DNA of 64,000 nucleotides from Bordetella genomosp. 9 (GTDB lineage: Bacteria; Pseudomonadota; Gammaproteobacteria; Burkholderiales; Burkholderiaceae_B): positions 2,480,001 through 2,544,000 of the forward strand of contig NZ_CP021109.1 of NCBI RefSeq assembly GCF_002119725.1. The letters are read 5' to 3'. Each line of letters opens with the position of its first letter. Within the stretch, counting starts at the first letter, position 1. The notes under the pieces are model-generated. The model worked only from the letters and a program-made list of their open reading frames with translations, did no database searches and was not told where the DNA came from. A program made the position numbers and the translations under genes. Of the stretch, positions 19,596 through 28,428 are shown one piece after another.

Positions 19596-20972
19596 TCACT
19601 GCCCCGGATGCGTCATGCGCGCAAAGCGCAGCGTCATCCATAACGCGACGCTCGCCAGGCCGGCGGCCAGCCCCCACCAGGCCCCCGGCGCTCCCAGGCC
19701 CGCGTGGAAAGCCAGCGCATAACCCGTGGGAAAGCCGATACACCAGTAGCCGCACACGGCGGCGAGCATGGGCGCGCGGGTGTCCCGCAAGCCCCGCAGG
19801 CAGCCCGCGCATACGGCCTGCATGCCGTCCACCAATTGGAAAACGGCCGCGACCCCCAGCAGCGAAGCCGCGATCGCGATCGTCGCCGCGTTTGCCGGAT
19901 CGTCCAGCGCAAGATACAGGCCGACAACGGCGCGCGGCACGGTGGCATACACCAGCCCGGTCACCGCCATGACGGCGGCGCCCAGCCCCATCGCGACGAA
20001 GCCCGCATGCCGTGCGGCCTGGGTGTGCCCCGCTCCCATCCAATAACCGACCCGTACGTTGGCGGCCTGGCCCAGGGCCAGCGGCACCATGAACGTCATG
20101 GAGGTCACGCTCAGCGCGATCTGGTGCGCCGCCAGCGGCGTTGCGCCCAGCAGGCCGATCATCAACCCGGTGGCGAGGAACAGCCCGGCTTCCACGCCGT
20201 AGGTAATGGCCACGGGCCAGCCCAGGCGGAAAAGCTCGCCCATCAGGCGCCAATCCACGCGAGCGGCGCGCACGGCATCGCGATGACGGCGGCTGCCGTG
20301 CAGCGTGCCTAGCAACGCGATCGCCATGATCCATACCGTGATCGCGGTGGCCGCTGCTGAGCCTGTAAGACCCATGGCCGGCAGGCCGAAGGCGCCGAAA
20401 ATCAGGCCGTAATTCAGCAAGGCGTTGACGCCCACGCTGCCCAGCGAAAACCACAGCAGGCGCCTGGCCCCGCCGATCGCCGGCAGGAAGGCCCGCATCA
20501 TTCCCACGCCGATCAGGCTGGCGAACGCGCCCCAGCGCACGACATTCGTATAGACGCCGACGTCGCGTGCCAGCTCGGCCGGCTCTCCCAGACGCAACAG
20601 GATGGCTTCCGTAAAGGATAAAAGCACGAAGGCCGGCACGGCCAGCAGCACCGATAGCAGCAGTCCGGTCCAGTAGATGCGCGGCACGCGGCCGCCGTCG
20701 CGTGCGCCCAGGGCGTGCGCCACCGTGATGCTTACCGAAGACAGCACGCCCTCGAGCAGGGTGACGATGACGAAGTAGAACTGGGCGCCCAGGCCGCCGG
20801 CGGCCAGCGGCGCGGGGCCCAGCATGCCGAGCATCAGCGTGTCGGTGACGCCCATCGCCATTTGCGACAGCTGGGCGACGGCAAGCGGAGCGGCGAGTTT
20901 TACGGTATCGGCGGCGTGCCGGGATAACGTTGGAGGGGCCGGCAGGCCCGGCGAAAGTGCGGTAGCGGACAT
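19596..20972 (-). CDS. MATE-family multidrug exporter
   Basis: A 458-residue inner-membrane protein with about 12 helices in two homologous bundles, as in NorM-type MATE exporters, which use Na+ or H+ to export cationic drugs. LAAPLAVAQLSQMAMGVTDTLMLG at helix 1 is a clear family signature, and the equivalent region of the second half follows a cytoplasmic loop. It has its own 5' end, because a strong terminator separates it from the gene upstream. Confidence 0.92.
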   Translation of the reverse strand: MSATALSPGLPAPPTLSRHAADTVKLAAPLAVAQLSQMAMGVTDTLMLGMLGPAPLAAGGLGAQFYFVIVTLLEGVLSSVSITVAHALGARDGGRVPRIYWTGLLLSVLLAVPAFVLLSFTEAILLRLGEPAELARDVGVYTNVVRWGAFASLIGVGMMRAFLPAIGGARRLLWFSLGSVGVNALLNYGLIFGAFGLPAMGLTGSAAATAITVWIMAIALLGTLHGSRRHRDAVRAARVDWRLMGELFRLGWPVAITYGVEAGLFLATGLMIGLLGATPLAAHQIALSVTSMTFMVPLALGQAANVRVGYWMGAGHTQAARHAGFVAMGLGAAVMAVTGLVYATVPRAVVGLYLALDDPANAATIAIAASLLGVAAVFQLVDGMQAVCAGCLRGLRDTRAPMLAAVCGYWCIGFPTGYALAFHAGLGAPGAWWGLAAGLASVALWMTLRFARMTHPGQ

Positions 20973-20989
20973 GAAAGCTTGGGTAAGGC

Positions 20990-21030
20990 AAAAAAGCGCA
21001 AAAGCGCCGCTTCGTTCGAAACGGCGCCTT
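20990..21030 (-). terminator. Rho-independent terminator of the lyase-like gene
   Basis: On the minus strand a GCGCCG/CGGCGC stem (21004-21009 with 21022-21027), extended by TTC/GAA pairs around a 4-base GAAC-type loop, is followed by a T-rich tail with TTTT and TTTTTT. It lies about 50 bp after the stop of the secreted lyase-like gene and before the MATE start. Confidence 0.85.
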
Positions 21031-21080
21031 GCGTTGAGTGACAGCGGCGGCGCTTGCCCGCGCCATCCGCTTGCAGGGAT

Positions 21081-22625
21081 TTACTTCTTGGGCGGCGGAT
21101 TTGCGATGTTGTCGAACGCCCGGTCCAGGTTGTCCTGGGCCGCATTCAACCGATCGCGCGCCGATTGCAGCCAGGCCTGGTCGCCCGCCAGCTTTTCCCT
21201 GGCGCCGGCCAGCATGCGCGCCACCTCGGCCGGCTGCGGACCGCCCAGGCCTTTGCTGGACGCGATCATATTCTGGGCCGTCAGCACCTGGCGGAAGCGC
21301 GCCTCGTCCAGCGGCAGCTTGGCGTCGTTGATATTGGACGCCTTGGCCGCTTGCGTGTAGATGCGCTGCGCATCGGGATAGGGAATGTCGGCCGGCTTCA
21401 GGTTGTTCTTGCGCCCGAAGTTGACCAGCTCGGACGCGAAATGATGGCCGACGCGGAAAGGAACGTCGGCATCCCGCTGCAACACGTCCGCCAGTTCCGT
21501 CGAGGTCGAGTAATCGGCGTCGACCTCGGCCAGCGCGCGATCGCGGTCCAGGGACAGGCCGCTCAACACCGCATCGAGCTTGCGATACATCTCCGTAGCC
21601 GCGTCCACCGCGTCCTGCGCCTGTTCGCGCTTGTAGTCCGGCATGCCAGGCGGCACGTTGTGCGCGGCCACCAGGGCCGTCATTGCCTCGCCCACCGTCT
21701 GGCTGGCTTGCAGCCGCAGGTCGTTCAGCGCGGACGGATTGCGCTTTTGCGGCATGATGCTGCTGGTGCCGGTCAGCGCGCCTTCCTGCAGCGTCAGCCA
21801 CGGCTTGGTCTGCTGATATTGCGTGTGGATGTCCTGCACGAAGGCCCCCACGCTGAGCGCCATGGTGCTGGCCAGGCTGGCTGCCTCCGCGCCGACGTCC
21901 AGCGGCGAGAACTGCGCGGCGTCGTAGGCGTTTTCGACCACGCCATCGAAGCCCAGCAGATCGGCCAGCCGTTTGCGGTCGACCGGGAAACTGGACGTGC
22001 CCAGCGCCGCGGCGCCGAGCGGGCTCAGGTTGACGCGGCCGTAGGTCTCGCGCAGGCGCGCGGCGTCCCGGTCCAGGACGCTGGAAAACGCGAGCAGGTA
22101 GTGGCCGTAGGTGGTGGGCTGGGCCTGCACGCCGTTGGTATAGGCTGGCACGATTGCGTCGGCATACTTCTCGGCGAGCGCATTCACGGTGGCATGGGCC
22201 TGGTTCAGCGCGGCGTACAGATCCAGCAGCCGGTCACGCAGCATGACGCGGCGCGTGGCGGCAAGAATGTCCTGCCGGCTGCGGCCGGAATGCATGCGGG
22301 TCGCGTCGGGGCCGGCAATGCGCGTGATCAGCGGTTCCAGTTGCAGGTAGTCGCCCGGGCGCTTGCCGCCCGGCTTGTCGCCTTCCGCAATGACCTGCGC
22401 CACTGCACGGGCGGTCTTCTGGCCCAGATCCCGGGGCACGATGCCTTGTTCCACGGTCATCACGAGCGATGCCTTGTTGAACTGGCCCAGCCAGAAGAAA
22501 TTGTCGTGCAGCGCGGCCGCCCCGCCTGCATCGGCGGCATTGGCGTGCGCGCATACCAGGGCCAGCGCGAGCAGACCGGCGGCAGCGGTGCGGCGGGCAC
22601 GGCCGCGGAAACGGGCGACTATCAT
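21081..22625 (-). CDS. Secreted argininosuccinate-lyase-like protein
   Basis: A 514-residue member of the fumarase/aspartase superfamily closest in look to argininosuccinate lyase, but with an N-terminal Sec signal peptide (RRTAAAGLLALALVCAHANA), so it probably acts in the periplasm. MHSGRSRQD (ASL usually has HTGRSRNDQ) and GTSSIMPQKRNPSALND, the signature loop with the catalytic Ser, are kept. The usual THLQRAQP is TNGVQAQP here, replacing the conserved His by Asn164. The start at 22625 has a strong AAGGAGAACACG ribosome-binding site. Loss of that His plus secretion argues against a role in arginine synthesis; a C-N lyase on another substrate, or a non-catalytic role, is more likely. Confidence 0.8.
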   Translation of the reverse strand: MIVARFRGRARRTAAAGLLALALVCAHANAADAGGAAALHDNFFWLGQFNKASLVMTVEQGIVPRDLGQKTARAVAQVIAEGDKPGGKRPGDYLQLEPLITRIAGPDATRMHSGRSRQDILAATRRVMLRDRLLDLYAALNQAHATVNALAEKYADAIVPAYTNGVQAQPTTYGHYLLAFSSVLDRDAARLRETYGRVNLSPLGAAALGTSSFPVDRKRLADLLGFDGVVENAYDAAQFSPLDVGAEAASLASTMALSVGAFVQDIHTQYQQTKPWLTLQEGALTGTSSIMPQKRNPSALNDLRLQASQTVGEAMTALVAAHNVPPGMPDYKREQAQDAVDAATEMYRKLDAVLSGLSLDRDRALAEVDADYSTSTELADVLQRDADVPFRVGHHFASELVNFGRKNNLKPADIPYPDAQRIYTQAAKASNINDAKLPLDEARFRQVLTAQNMIASSKGLGGPQPAEVARMLAGAREKLAGDQAWLQSARDRLNAAQDNLDRAFDNIANPPPKK

Positions 22626-22800
22626 CGTGTTCTCCTTGTATGCATGCATCCGGGGCAATGGAAATAGCGATGTATCCCCGCACCGCGCCTGGGCTCGCAA
22701 ATGTCCCAGGGCTTTTCCGTCCCGGAAAAGGAGGATGATACCGTCGCGGCGGGGCGCGCGTTCAGCCGTTGCGGGCAAGGCCGGGGTCCGCGCCGTTCGG

Positions 22801-23718
22801 TTACCGTCTTTCGCGGGAGCAGGCCAGCCCCACCAGGATCAGGGCGATGCCGACCGCATGGTACGCATGCAGGGATTCGCCCAAAAACAGCACGGAAAGC
22901 ACGGCCCCGTAGACCGGCACCAGGTGTATGAAGAGCCCCGCGCGCGCCGCGCCGGCGCGCGCCACGCCCTGCATGTACAGCAGGTAGGCCAGCACCGACG
23001 GCACGACACCCACGTAAAGCAAGGCCAGCAGCGATCCCGTGCTCCAGGTGGGACGCAAACCGCTGGCCGCTTCCCAGGCGCACAGCGGAAGCAGCGCGCA
23101 CACCGCGATGAAGATCTGCGCCCCCATCAATCCCAGCCGGTTGATGTCGGCGGGAAACCCGCGTATCCACAGGGTATAAAGCGCCCAGCACGCCATGGCC
23201 GTGAAGACGATCAGGTCTCCGCCGGAAAACTGCAGCGCCATCAAACGGGCCCATTCGCCATGCACGATGATCGTCAGGACGCCGACGCAGGAAACGGCCA
23301 GCCCGACGCCCTGCAGCAGGCGCAGCCGATGGCCGTAGAACACAGCCCCGAACAACACGATCAGGACCGGGACGACGGAATTCAGCAGCAGCCCATTGGC
23401 GGCCGTGGTGGTGTGCAGTCCCTGATACACCAGCGTATTGAAGGCCGCCACGCCGACCAGCGACACGCGCAGCAGCAGCCAGCGATGCTCCCAATAGCGC
23501 CGCAGGTCGCGCCGCATCGGGCCCCATGAGAACGGCAGCAGAAGCAGGAAGGCGATCGCCCAGCGGCCGAAGGACAGCGCCATGGGCGGGATCTCGCCGC
23601 GAGCGGCGCGTCCCACCACAAAGTTGCCCGCCCAGAACAGCGGCGGCAAGGCAAGGATGGCAAGTTCGATGAAGTCGGTACGTGACGAGCGGGATGTCAC
23701 TGCGGCGGTTTTGTCCAT
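22801..23718 (-). CDS. EamA/DMT-superfamily transporter
   Basis: A 305-residue membrane protein with ten hydrophobic helices in two EamA repeats (LPPLFWAGNFVVGRAARGE in the first; GGDLIVFTAMACWALYTLWIRG in the second). The family mostly exports amino acids and metabolites. It lies 175 bp downstream of the secreted lyase-like gene's 5' end on the same strand, and its own upstream region holds the 80-bp tandem repeat, so its promoter must lie in or beyond that repeat. Confidence 0.88.
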   Translation of the reverse strand: MDKTAAVTSRSSRTDFIELAILALPPLFWAGNFVVGRAARGEIPPMALSFGRWAIAFLLLLPFSWGPMRRDLRRYWEHRWLLLRVSLVGVAAFNTLVYQGLHTTTAANGLLLNSVVPVLIVLFGAVFYGHRLRLLQGVGLAVSCVGVLTIIVHGEWARLMALQFSGGDLIVFTAMACWALYTLWIRGFPADINRLGLMGAQIFIAVCALLPLCAWEAASGLRPTWSTGSLLALLYVGVVPSVLAYLLYMQGVARAGAARAGLFIHLVPVYGAVLSVLFLGESLHAYHAVGIALILVGLACSRERR

Positions 23719-23728
23719 GCGTGATTAT

Positions 23729-23959
23729 CCCACCCCCGAAGCGCTTCGCGCTTCCCCCTCAAGGGGGCGACGCAGCGGACCGGCGAAGCCGGATCCGCGG
23801 TGGAATGTCCCACCCCCGAAGCGCTTCGCGCTTCCCCCTCAAGGGGGCGACGCAGCGGACCGGCGGAGCCGGATCCGCGGTGGAATGTCCCACCCCCGAA
23901 GCGCTTCGCGCTTCCCCCTCAAGGGGGCGACGCAGCGGACCGGCGGAGCCGGATCCGCG
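23729..23959. repeat. Tandem repeat, 80-bp unit, three copies
   Basis: Three head-to-tail copies begin at 23729, 23809 and 23889; the first two are 80 bp and the last is 71 bp. They are almost identical: copy 1 has CGGCGAAGCC where copies 2 and 3 have CGGCGGAGCC. Each unit contains GAAGCGCTTC and GCGCTTCGCGC (self-complementary), CCCCCTCAAGGGGG (a 5-bp stem) and a GGATCCGCGG segment, so each would fold into several hairpins. It occupies most of the 367-bp gene-free gap 23719-24085 and looks like a dispersed intergenic palindromic element that has multiplied locally. Confidence 0.9.
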
Positions 23960-24028
23960 CGTCCCCGATCCCGCAGGTCGGCTTCATGCGGCTGCCTTGC
24001 TTCTTCTTGCTTTTTGCTTCTTTTCCTA

Positions 24029-24064
24029 CTTTCCCTTCCTTCCCTTCTTCCCTTCTTTCCCCCC
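24029..24064. other. Polypyrimidine tract within a pyrimidine-rich 85-bp stretch
   Basis: A 36-base run of only C and T lies in a larger pyrimidine-rich stretch (about 23992-24075), between the tandem repeat and the end of the oxidoreductase gene. The opposite strand is pure purine. It stands out sharply in this GC-balanced chromosome. No gene is apparent in it. Confidence 0.8.
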
Positions 24065-24085
24065 GTCTTCCTTCTGGACGCGGGG

Positions 24086-25066
24086 CTACGGATTCGTATC
24101 GTCCGTCTTGGCGCTGTCGTCTGACGCAGGGTCTGGCAGGGTGACGACGAGTTTGCCGCGGTGGTGGCCGGACTGCAGTTGGCGTTGGGCCTGCTCCATA
24201 TCGGCGAAGTTGAATGTCTGGACTACCCGGACGCGGACCTTGCCGATGTCGATGAGGTCGGCGATTTCGGCGAGCTGGCGGCGGTCCGGGCGGGCGGTGT
24301 AGCGGGCGGCGCGTACGTTGCGTTCCCTTGCCCGATCCTGCGCTGGCTCGGTCAGGGTGGAGATCAGCGCCCCGCCCTCCTTCACCACGTTCCAGGATCG
24401 CGCCTGGGTCTCGCCGCCGATCAGGTCGAACACCAGATCCACGTCGCGCGCTTCGCGCGTGAAGTCCTGCGACTTGTAGTCGATGACACGGTCGGCGCCC
24501 AGGCCTGCAAGAAACTCGGCGGCGTCGCCCGATGCCGTGACCAGCACTTCGGCTTGCGCGGCCTTGGCGAACTGGACGGCAAGGTGACCGACGCCGCCGG
24601 ACGCGCCGTGAATCAGCACGCGTTGCCCCGCCTGCAGGCCGCCATGGTCGAACAACCCTTGCCATGCCGTCAGGCCTGCCAAAGGCACAGCGGCCGCCTC
24701 GGTGAAGTCGAGCGATGCCGGCTTGCGGGCGATTCCTTTGAGCGGCACGGCCGCATATTGGGCGTAGGCGCCCTGCCCTTGCCCCACGAAGGCGTAGACT
24801 TCGTCGCCAGGCCGCAGCTCGGGGTGGCGTTGAACACTTTCCTCGAGAATGCCGGCGCAGTCCCGGCCCAGGGTATAAGGCAGGCGGTCCAGGCCAACCA
24901 ACGGGTACTTGCCTTCGCGGGTCTTGAAGTCGACGGGATTCAGGCTGGCCGCCCGCACGCGGATCAGGCCCTCGTCAGGCCCCGGGTCGGGTATGTCGAT
25001 CCATTCCTCTTCCAATACCCCCGGCCCGCCGAAACGATGGATGCGATAGGCTTGCATCAGGCTCAT
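24086..25066 (-). CDS. NADPH:quinone oxidoreductase-like zinc-free dehydrogenase
   Basis: A 326-residue medium-chain dehydrogenase/reductase of the quinone oxidoreductase branch. The N-terminal GroES-like domain (VRAASLNPVDFKTREG, LGRDCAGI) lacks the Cys/His zinc ligands, and the nucleotide domain has GASGGVGHLAVQFAK for NADPH. Family members reduce quinones or enones. The start at 25066 has AAGGAGATCGAT directly before it; a much longer in-frame ORF to 25732 is only antisense to the SDR gene. It is divergent from the SDR gene with a 231-bp gap that probably holds both promoters. Confidence 0.88.
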   Translation of the reverse strand: MSLMQAYRIHRFGGPGVLEEEWIDIPDPGPDEGLIRVRAASLNPVDFKTREGKYPLVGLDRLPYTLGRDCAGILEESVQRHPELRPGDEVYAFVGQGQGAYAQYAAVPLKGIARKPASLDFTEAAAVPLAGLTAWQGLFDHGGLQAGQRVLIHGASGGVGHLAVQFAKAAQAEVLVTASGDAAEFLAGLGADRVIDYKSQDFTREARDVDLVFDLIGGETQARSWNVVKEGGALISTLTEPAQDRARERNVRAARYTARPDRRQLAEIADLIDIGKVRVRVVQTFNFADMEQAQRQLQSGHHRGKLVVTLPDPASDDSAKTDDTNP

Positions 25067-25297
25067 ATCGATCTCCTTGGAAACGTCCCCCTGCACGCGC
25101 CGCCGCAAACGGTATGCCTTCGGGATACGCGCTGGCGCCGATGCCCGGCCGCGCAACACCGGTGCGCCGATTGAACCGACGCAAGACGCCCGGCAGCTTC
25201 CTGCGCGAAGCCGGCGCTGCCCAGCCGCGGCATGCGGTTTGCCGGCCCCGGCCGGCGACGCGGCCCCACGGCCGCCGCACTGCAAGGGAGCGACAGC

Positions 25298-26065
25298 ATG
25301 AGACTGCAAGGAAAGACCGCCTGGGTCACGGGGTCCGATAGCGGCATCGGCCGGGCCGTCGCCGGCACTTTTGCGCGCGAAGGCGCAGACGTGCTGGTGC
25401 ACTACCGCAGCGACGAACAGGGCGCCAGGGAGACGGCCGCGGCGGTGACGGCGGCCGGCCGCCGCGCGGAGGTTCTGCAGGCGGATTTCTCCCGGCCGGA
25501 AAACGTGACCGCCTTCATCGAACAGGCGCGGCAGCGGCTGGGCCCGCCCGATATCCTTGTCAACGACGCCGGCATGGGGGCGTCGCAAAGCGAATCGCTG
25601 GACACCCCCCTTGAGGAATTCCTGGCCATCCTGCATGTGGACGTAGTCGCGCCGTGGCTGTTGTGCCAGGCCGTGGCCCGCGACATGATCGCGTCGGGCG
25701 GCGGCGCCATCGTCAACATCACGTCCGTGCACGAGGAAATTTCGCTGCCTGGCAGCGCCGCCTATGACGCCGCCAAGGCGGCGCTGCGCTCGGTCACGCG
25801 CACGCTTGCGCTGGAACTGGCAGGCAAAGGCGTGCGCATCAACAATGTGGCGCCCGGCATGATCTCCACGCCCATGACGCAGGCCCGGCTATCCGATCCC
25901 GCGCAGGCCCAGGCATCAGCCCGGCAGATACCGATGGGCCGGCCCGGTCAGCCCCAGGAGGTCGCCAACGTCGTGCTGTTCCTGGCCTCCGACGAAGCCG
26001 CCTATGTGACCGGCAGCAGCTACTTCGTCGACGGCGGGCTGGTGCGCAACCTGGGCGGAACGTAG
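25298..26065 (+). CDS. SDR-family oxidoreductase
   Basis: A 255-residue classical short-chain dehydrogenase. TGSDSGIG binds the cofactor, VNDAGMG replaces the usual NNAG, Ser is in NITSVHE, and Tyr/Lys are in AAYDAAKAAL. The C-terminal VTGSSYFVDGGL is typical of glucose 1-dehydrogenase and 3-oxoacyl-reductase relatives. The start at 25298 (MRLQGK) has AGGGAG upstream. The arginine after the glycine motif is missing, so NAD may be preferred over NADP, but this is weak. The substrate is unknown. Confidence 0.9.
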   Translation: MRLQGKTAWVTGSDSGIGRAVAGTFAREGADVLVHYRSDEQGARETAAAVTAAGRRAEVLQADFSRPENVTAFIEQARQRLGPPDILVNDAGMGASQSESLDTPLEEFLAILHVDVVAPWLLCQAVARDMIASGGGAIVNITSVHEEISLPGSAAYDAAKAALRSVTRTLALELAGKGVRINNVAPGMISTPMTQARLSDPAQAQASARQIPMGRPGQPQEVANVVLFLASDEAAYVTGSSYFVDGGLVRNLGGT

Positions 26066-26127
26066 GCGCCCGCCCGCGATCGTGCGTGGCGGCCATTCCG
26101 TTTGCGAAGGCGGGACGGCTCCCGCCC

Positions 26128-27783
26128 CTATTTGAACGGCGACGCCTCTTGACCATATGCGTCGCCGCCATACCCGCCCTGGACATCGATCTTCACCGAG
26201 GACGGGTCGATCTGCGATTGGTCTCCCTTGTAGTGCATCACCATGGCGGGCATCAGCATCACCGCGGCCACCATCAGCAGCTGGATGACGATGAACGGCA
26301 CCGACCCCCAGTAGATCTGGCCGGTGGTGACCGGCGCGATCGTGCGGCCCGTCACCCTGTCGCGGTAAGGATCCTTGGGCGCGACCGAGCGCAGGTAGAA
26401 CAGCGCGAAGCCGAAGGGCGGATGCATGAACGAGGTCTGCATGTTCACCGCCAGGATCACGCCGAACCAGATCAGGTCGATGCCCATCTTGTCGGCCACC
26501 GGCCCGAGCAGCGGCACGATGATGAAGGCCAGTTCGAAGAAGTCCAGAAAGAAGGCCAGCACGAAGGTCAGCACGCTGACCACGATCAGAAAGCCCCACT
26601 GACCGCCCGGCAGGCCGGTCAGCAGATGCTCCACCCACAGGTCGCCGTTCACGCCGCGGAAGGTCAGGCCGAACACCGTCGAACCGACCAGGATGAACAC
26701 CACGAAGCACGACAGCTTGGTGGTGGTGTCCATGGCCTGCTTGAGCAGATCCAGCGACAGGCGCCGGCGGATCAGCGCCATCACGATGGCGCCCACCGCG
26801 CCCATCGCCCCGCCCTCGGTGGGCGTGGCCACGCCGATGAAGATGGTCCCCAGCACCAGGAAGATCAGGAACAGCGGCGGGATCATCACGAAGGTGACCC
26901 GCTCGGCCAGCGCCGACAGCAGCCCCAGCTTGAGCACCTTGTTCACGATGGCGATGACAAAGGCGGTCAGACCCCACAGCAGCAGGCTCACCACGATCCG
27001 TTCGTCCATCGGCGCCGCATCGTTCTCCAGCCAGCGGCCCATCAGCCACGCCGCGGCCACCGAGATCGCCATCAGCACCAGCAGCGAGCGCCCGCCGCGC
27101 GTGCCGTTGGCCTCGCGAAAGCGCCGCGCCTCCTCGGGCAGCGCCGGCGCGCAGGACGGCTTGATCAGGCACATGATGGCCACATACACAATGTAGGCGC
27201 CGGCCAGCAGAAACCCCGGCACCATCGCGGCGCGGTACATGTCGCCGATGGACCGGCCCAGCTGGTCGGCCAGGATGATCAGCACCAGCGACGGCGGAAT
27301 GATCTGCGACAAGGTGCCCGAGGCGGCGATCACCCCGCTGGCAAGCCGCCGGTCATAGCCGTAGCGCAGCATGATCGGCAGCGAGATCAGCCCCATCGAG
27401 ATCACCGAAGCCGACACCACCCCGGTGGTGGCCGCCAGCATGGCGCCCACGAACACCACCGCGAAGGCCAGCCCCCCGCGCACGGTGCCGAACAACTGCC
27501 CGATGGTCTCCAGCAGGTCCTCGGCCATGCCCGAGCGTTCCAGCACCAGCCCCATCAACGTGAAAAACGGCACCGCGAGCAAGGTGTCGTTGGAGATGAT
27601 GCCGAACACCCGCTGCGGCAGCGCCTGGAACAGCGCCGGCGTCAGCAGCCCCAGCTCGATTCCGATCAATCCATACAGAATGCCGTTGGCCGCCAGCGCA
27701 AAGGCCACCGGAAACCCCAGCAGCAGAAACACCACGAGCGTGGCGAACATGATGGGCGCCAGATTGGCGATGAAGAATTCCAT
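26128..27783 (-). CDS. dctM: TRAP transporter large membrane subunit (DctM)
   Basis: A 551-residue DctM-type permease with about 12-13 helices, the ion-coupled channel of a tripartite ATP-independent periplasmic transporter. The N-terminal block FLLLGFPVAFALAANGILYG and the central SGTLSQIIPPSLVLIILADQ are strong family signatures. It is longer than usual (about 430) because of an extra hydrophobic and loop region around residues 180-300, typical of the large DctM type used for sugar and aromatic acids. It is the last gene of the minus-strand picolinate operon; the matching binding protein is the first gene. Confidence 0.92.
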   Translation of the reverse strand: MEFFIANLAPIMFATLVVFLLLGFPVAFALAANGILYGLIGIELGLLTPALFQALPQRVFGIISNDTLLAVPFFTLMGLVLERSGMAEDLLETIGQLFGTVRGGLAFAVVFVGAMLAATTGVVSASVISMGLISLPIMLRYGYDRRLASGVIAASGTLSQIIPPSLVLIILADQLGRSIGDMYRAAMVPGFLLAGAYIVYVAIMCLIKPSCAPALPEEARRFREANGTRGGRSLLVLMAISVAAAWLMGRWLENDAAPMDERIVVSLLLWGLTAFVIAIVNKVLKLGLLSALAERVTFVMIPPLFLIFLVLGTIFIGVATPTEGGAMGAVGAIVMALIRRRLSLDLLKQAMDTTTKLSCFVVFILVGSTVFGLTFRGVNGDLWVEHLLTGLPGGQWGFLIVVSVLTFVLAFFLDFFELAFIIVPLLGPVADKMGIDLIWFGVILAVNMQTSFMHPPFGFALFYLRSVAPKDPYRDRVTGRTIAPVTTGQIYWGSVPFIVIQLLMVAAVMLMPAMVMHYKGDQSQIDPSSVKIDVQGGYGGDAYGQEASPFK

Positions 27784-27802
27784 TTTTCAGTTATCCATGG
27801 TG

Positions 27803-28393
27803 CTACACAGTGCCCTGCGCCGAGCGGGCGATTTCCTCCGCCAGCTCTTCCTCGGCCGATTTCGCCGCATCGCGCCGCATCGGATCGTCGCAACGTCCGA
27901 GCAGATAGCCAACGCACTTGATCAAATGCGAGATCCCGGCCAGCACCAGCAGCGTGAAGCCGACCGGAATCAGCAGCTTGACCGGCCAGCGCACCAGGCC
28001 GCCGGAATTCGACGACTGTTCGTTGGTCAGCCACGACTCGGTGAACACCGGCCAGGACAGCACCAGAATCAGCACGCAGGCGGGCAGCAGGAAAAACAGC
28101 ACGCCGAAAATCTCGATCCAGATCTGCTTGCGGCGCGACAGGCGCGCGGACAGGATGTCCACCCGCACGTGCTCGTTTTTCAGCAGGGTATAGCCCGAGG
28201 CCAGCAGGAACATGGCCCCGAACATGTACCACTGCAGCTCCAGCCAGGCGTTCGAACTGGTGTGCAATACCTTGCGCACCACCGCGTTGCCCGCGCTGAC
28301 CAGCACTACCAGCAGCGTCATCCATGTCACCGCGCGGCCCACGCGCAGGTTTATCGCGTCGATCAGACGCGATAAGGCAAGCAGTTGCCCCAT
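27803..28393 (-). CDS. dctQ: TRAP transporter small membrane subunit (DctQ)
   Basis: A 196-residue four-helix DctQ protein (VTWMTLLVVLVSAGNAVVRK; LQWYMFGAMFLLASGYTLLKNEHVRVD), which forms the membrane complex with DctM. I chose 28393 (MGQLL) over the ATG at 28399, because AAAGGGGA sits 7 bases before the former and directly against the latter. It lies 19 bp ahead of dctM and 35 bp after the ABC permease gene. Confidence 0.9.
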   Translation of the reverse strand: MGQLLALSRLIDAINLRVGRAVTWMTLLVVLVSAGNAVVRKVLHTSSNAWLELQWYMFGAMFLLASGYTLLKNEHVRVDILSARLSRRKQIWIEIFGVLFFLLPACVLILVLSWPVFTESWLTNEQSSNSGGLVRWPVKLLIPVGFTLLVLAGISHLIKCVGYLLGRCDDPMRRDAAKSAEEELAEEIARSAQGTV

Positions 28394-28428
28394 CTGCATT
28401 CCCCTTTCGTTTATGTTGAATACTTGGC

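Noticed and set aside
26086..27921. 611-residue plus-strand ORF antisense to the TRAP permease
   Set aside because: His/Gln/Arg-rich shadow of a membrane protein gene.
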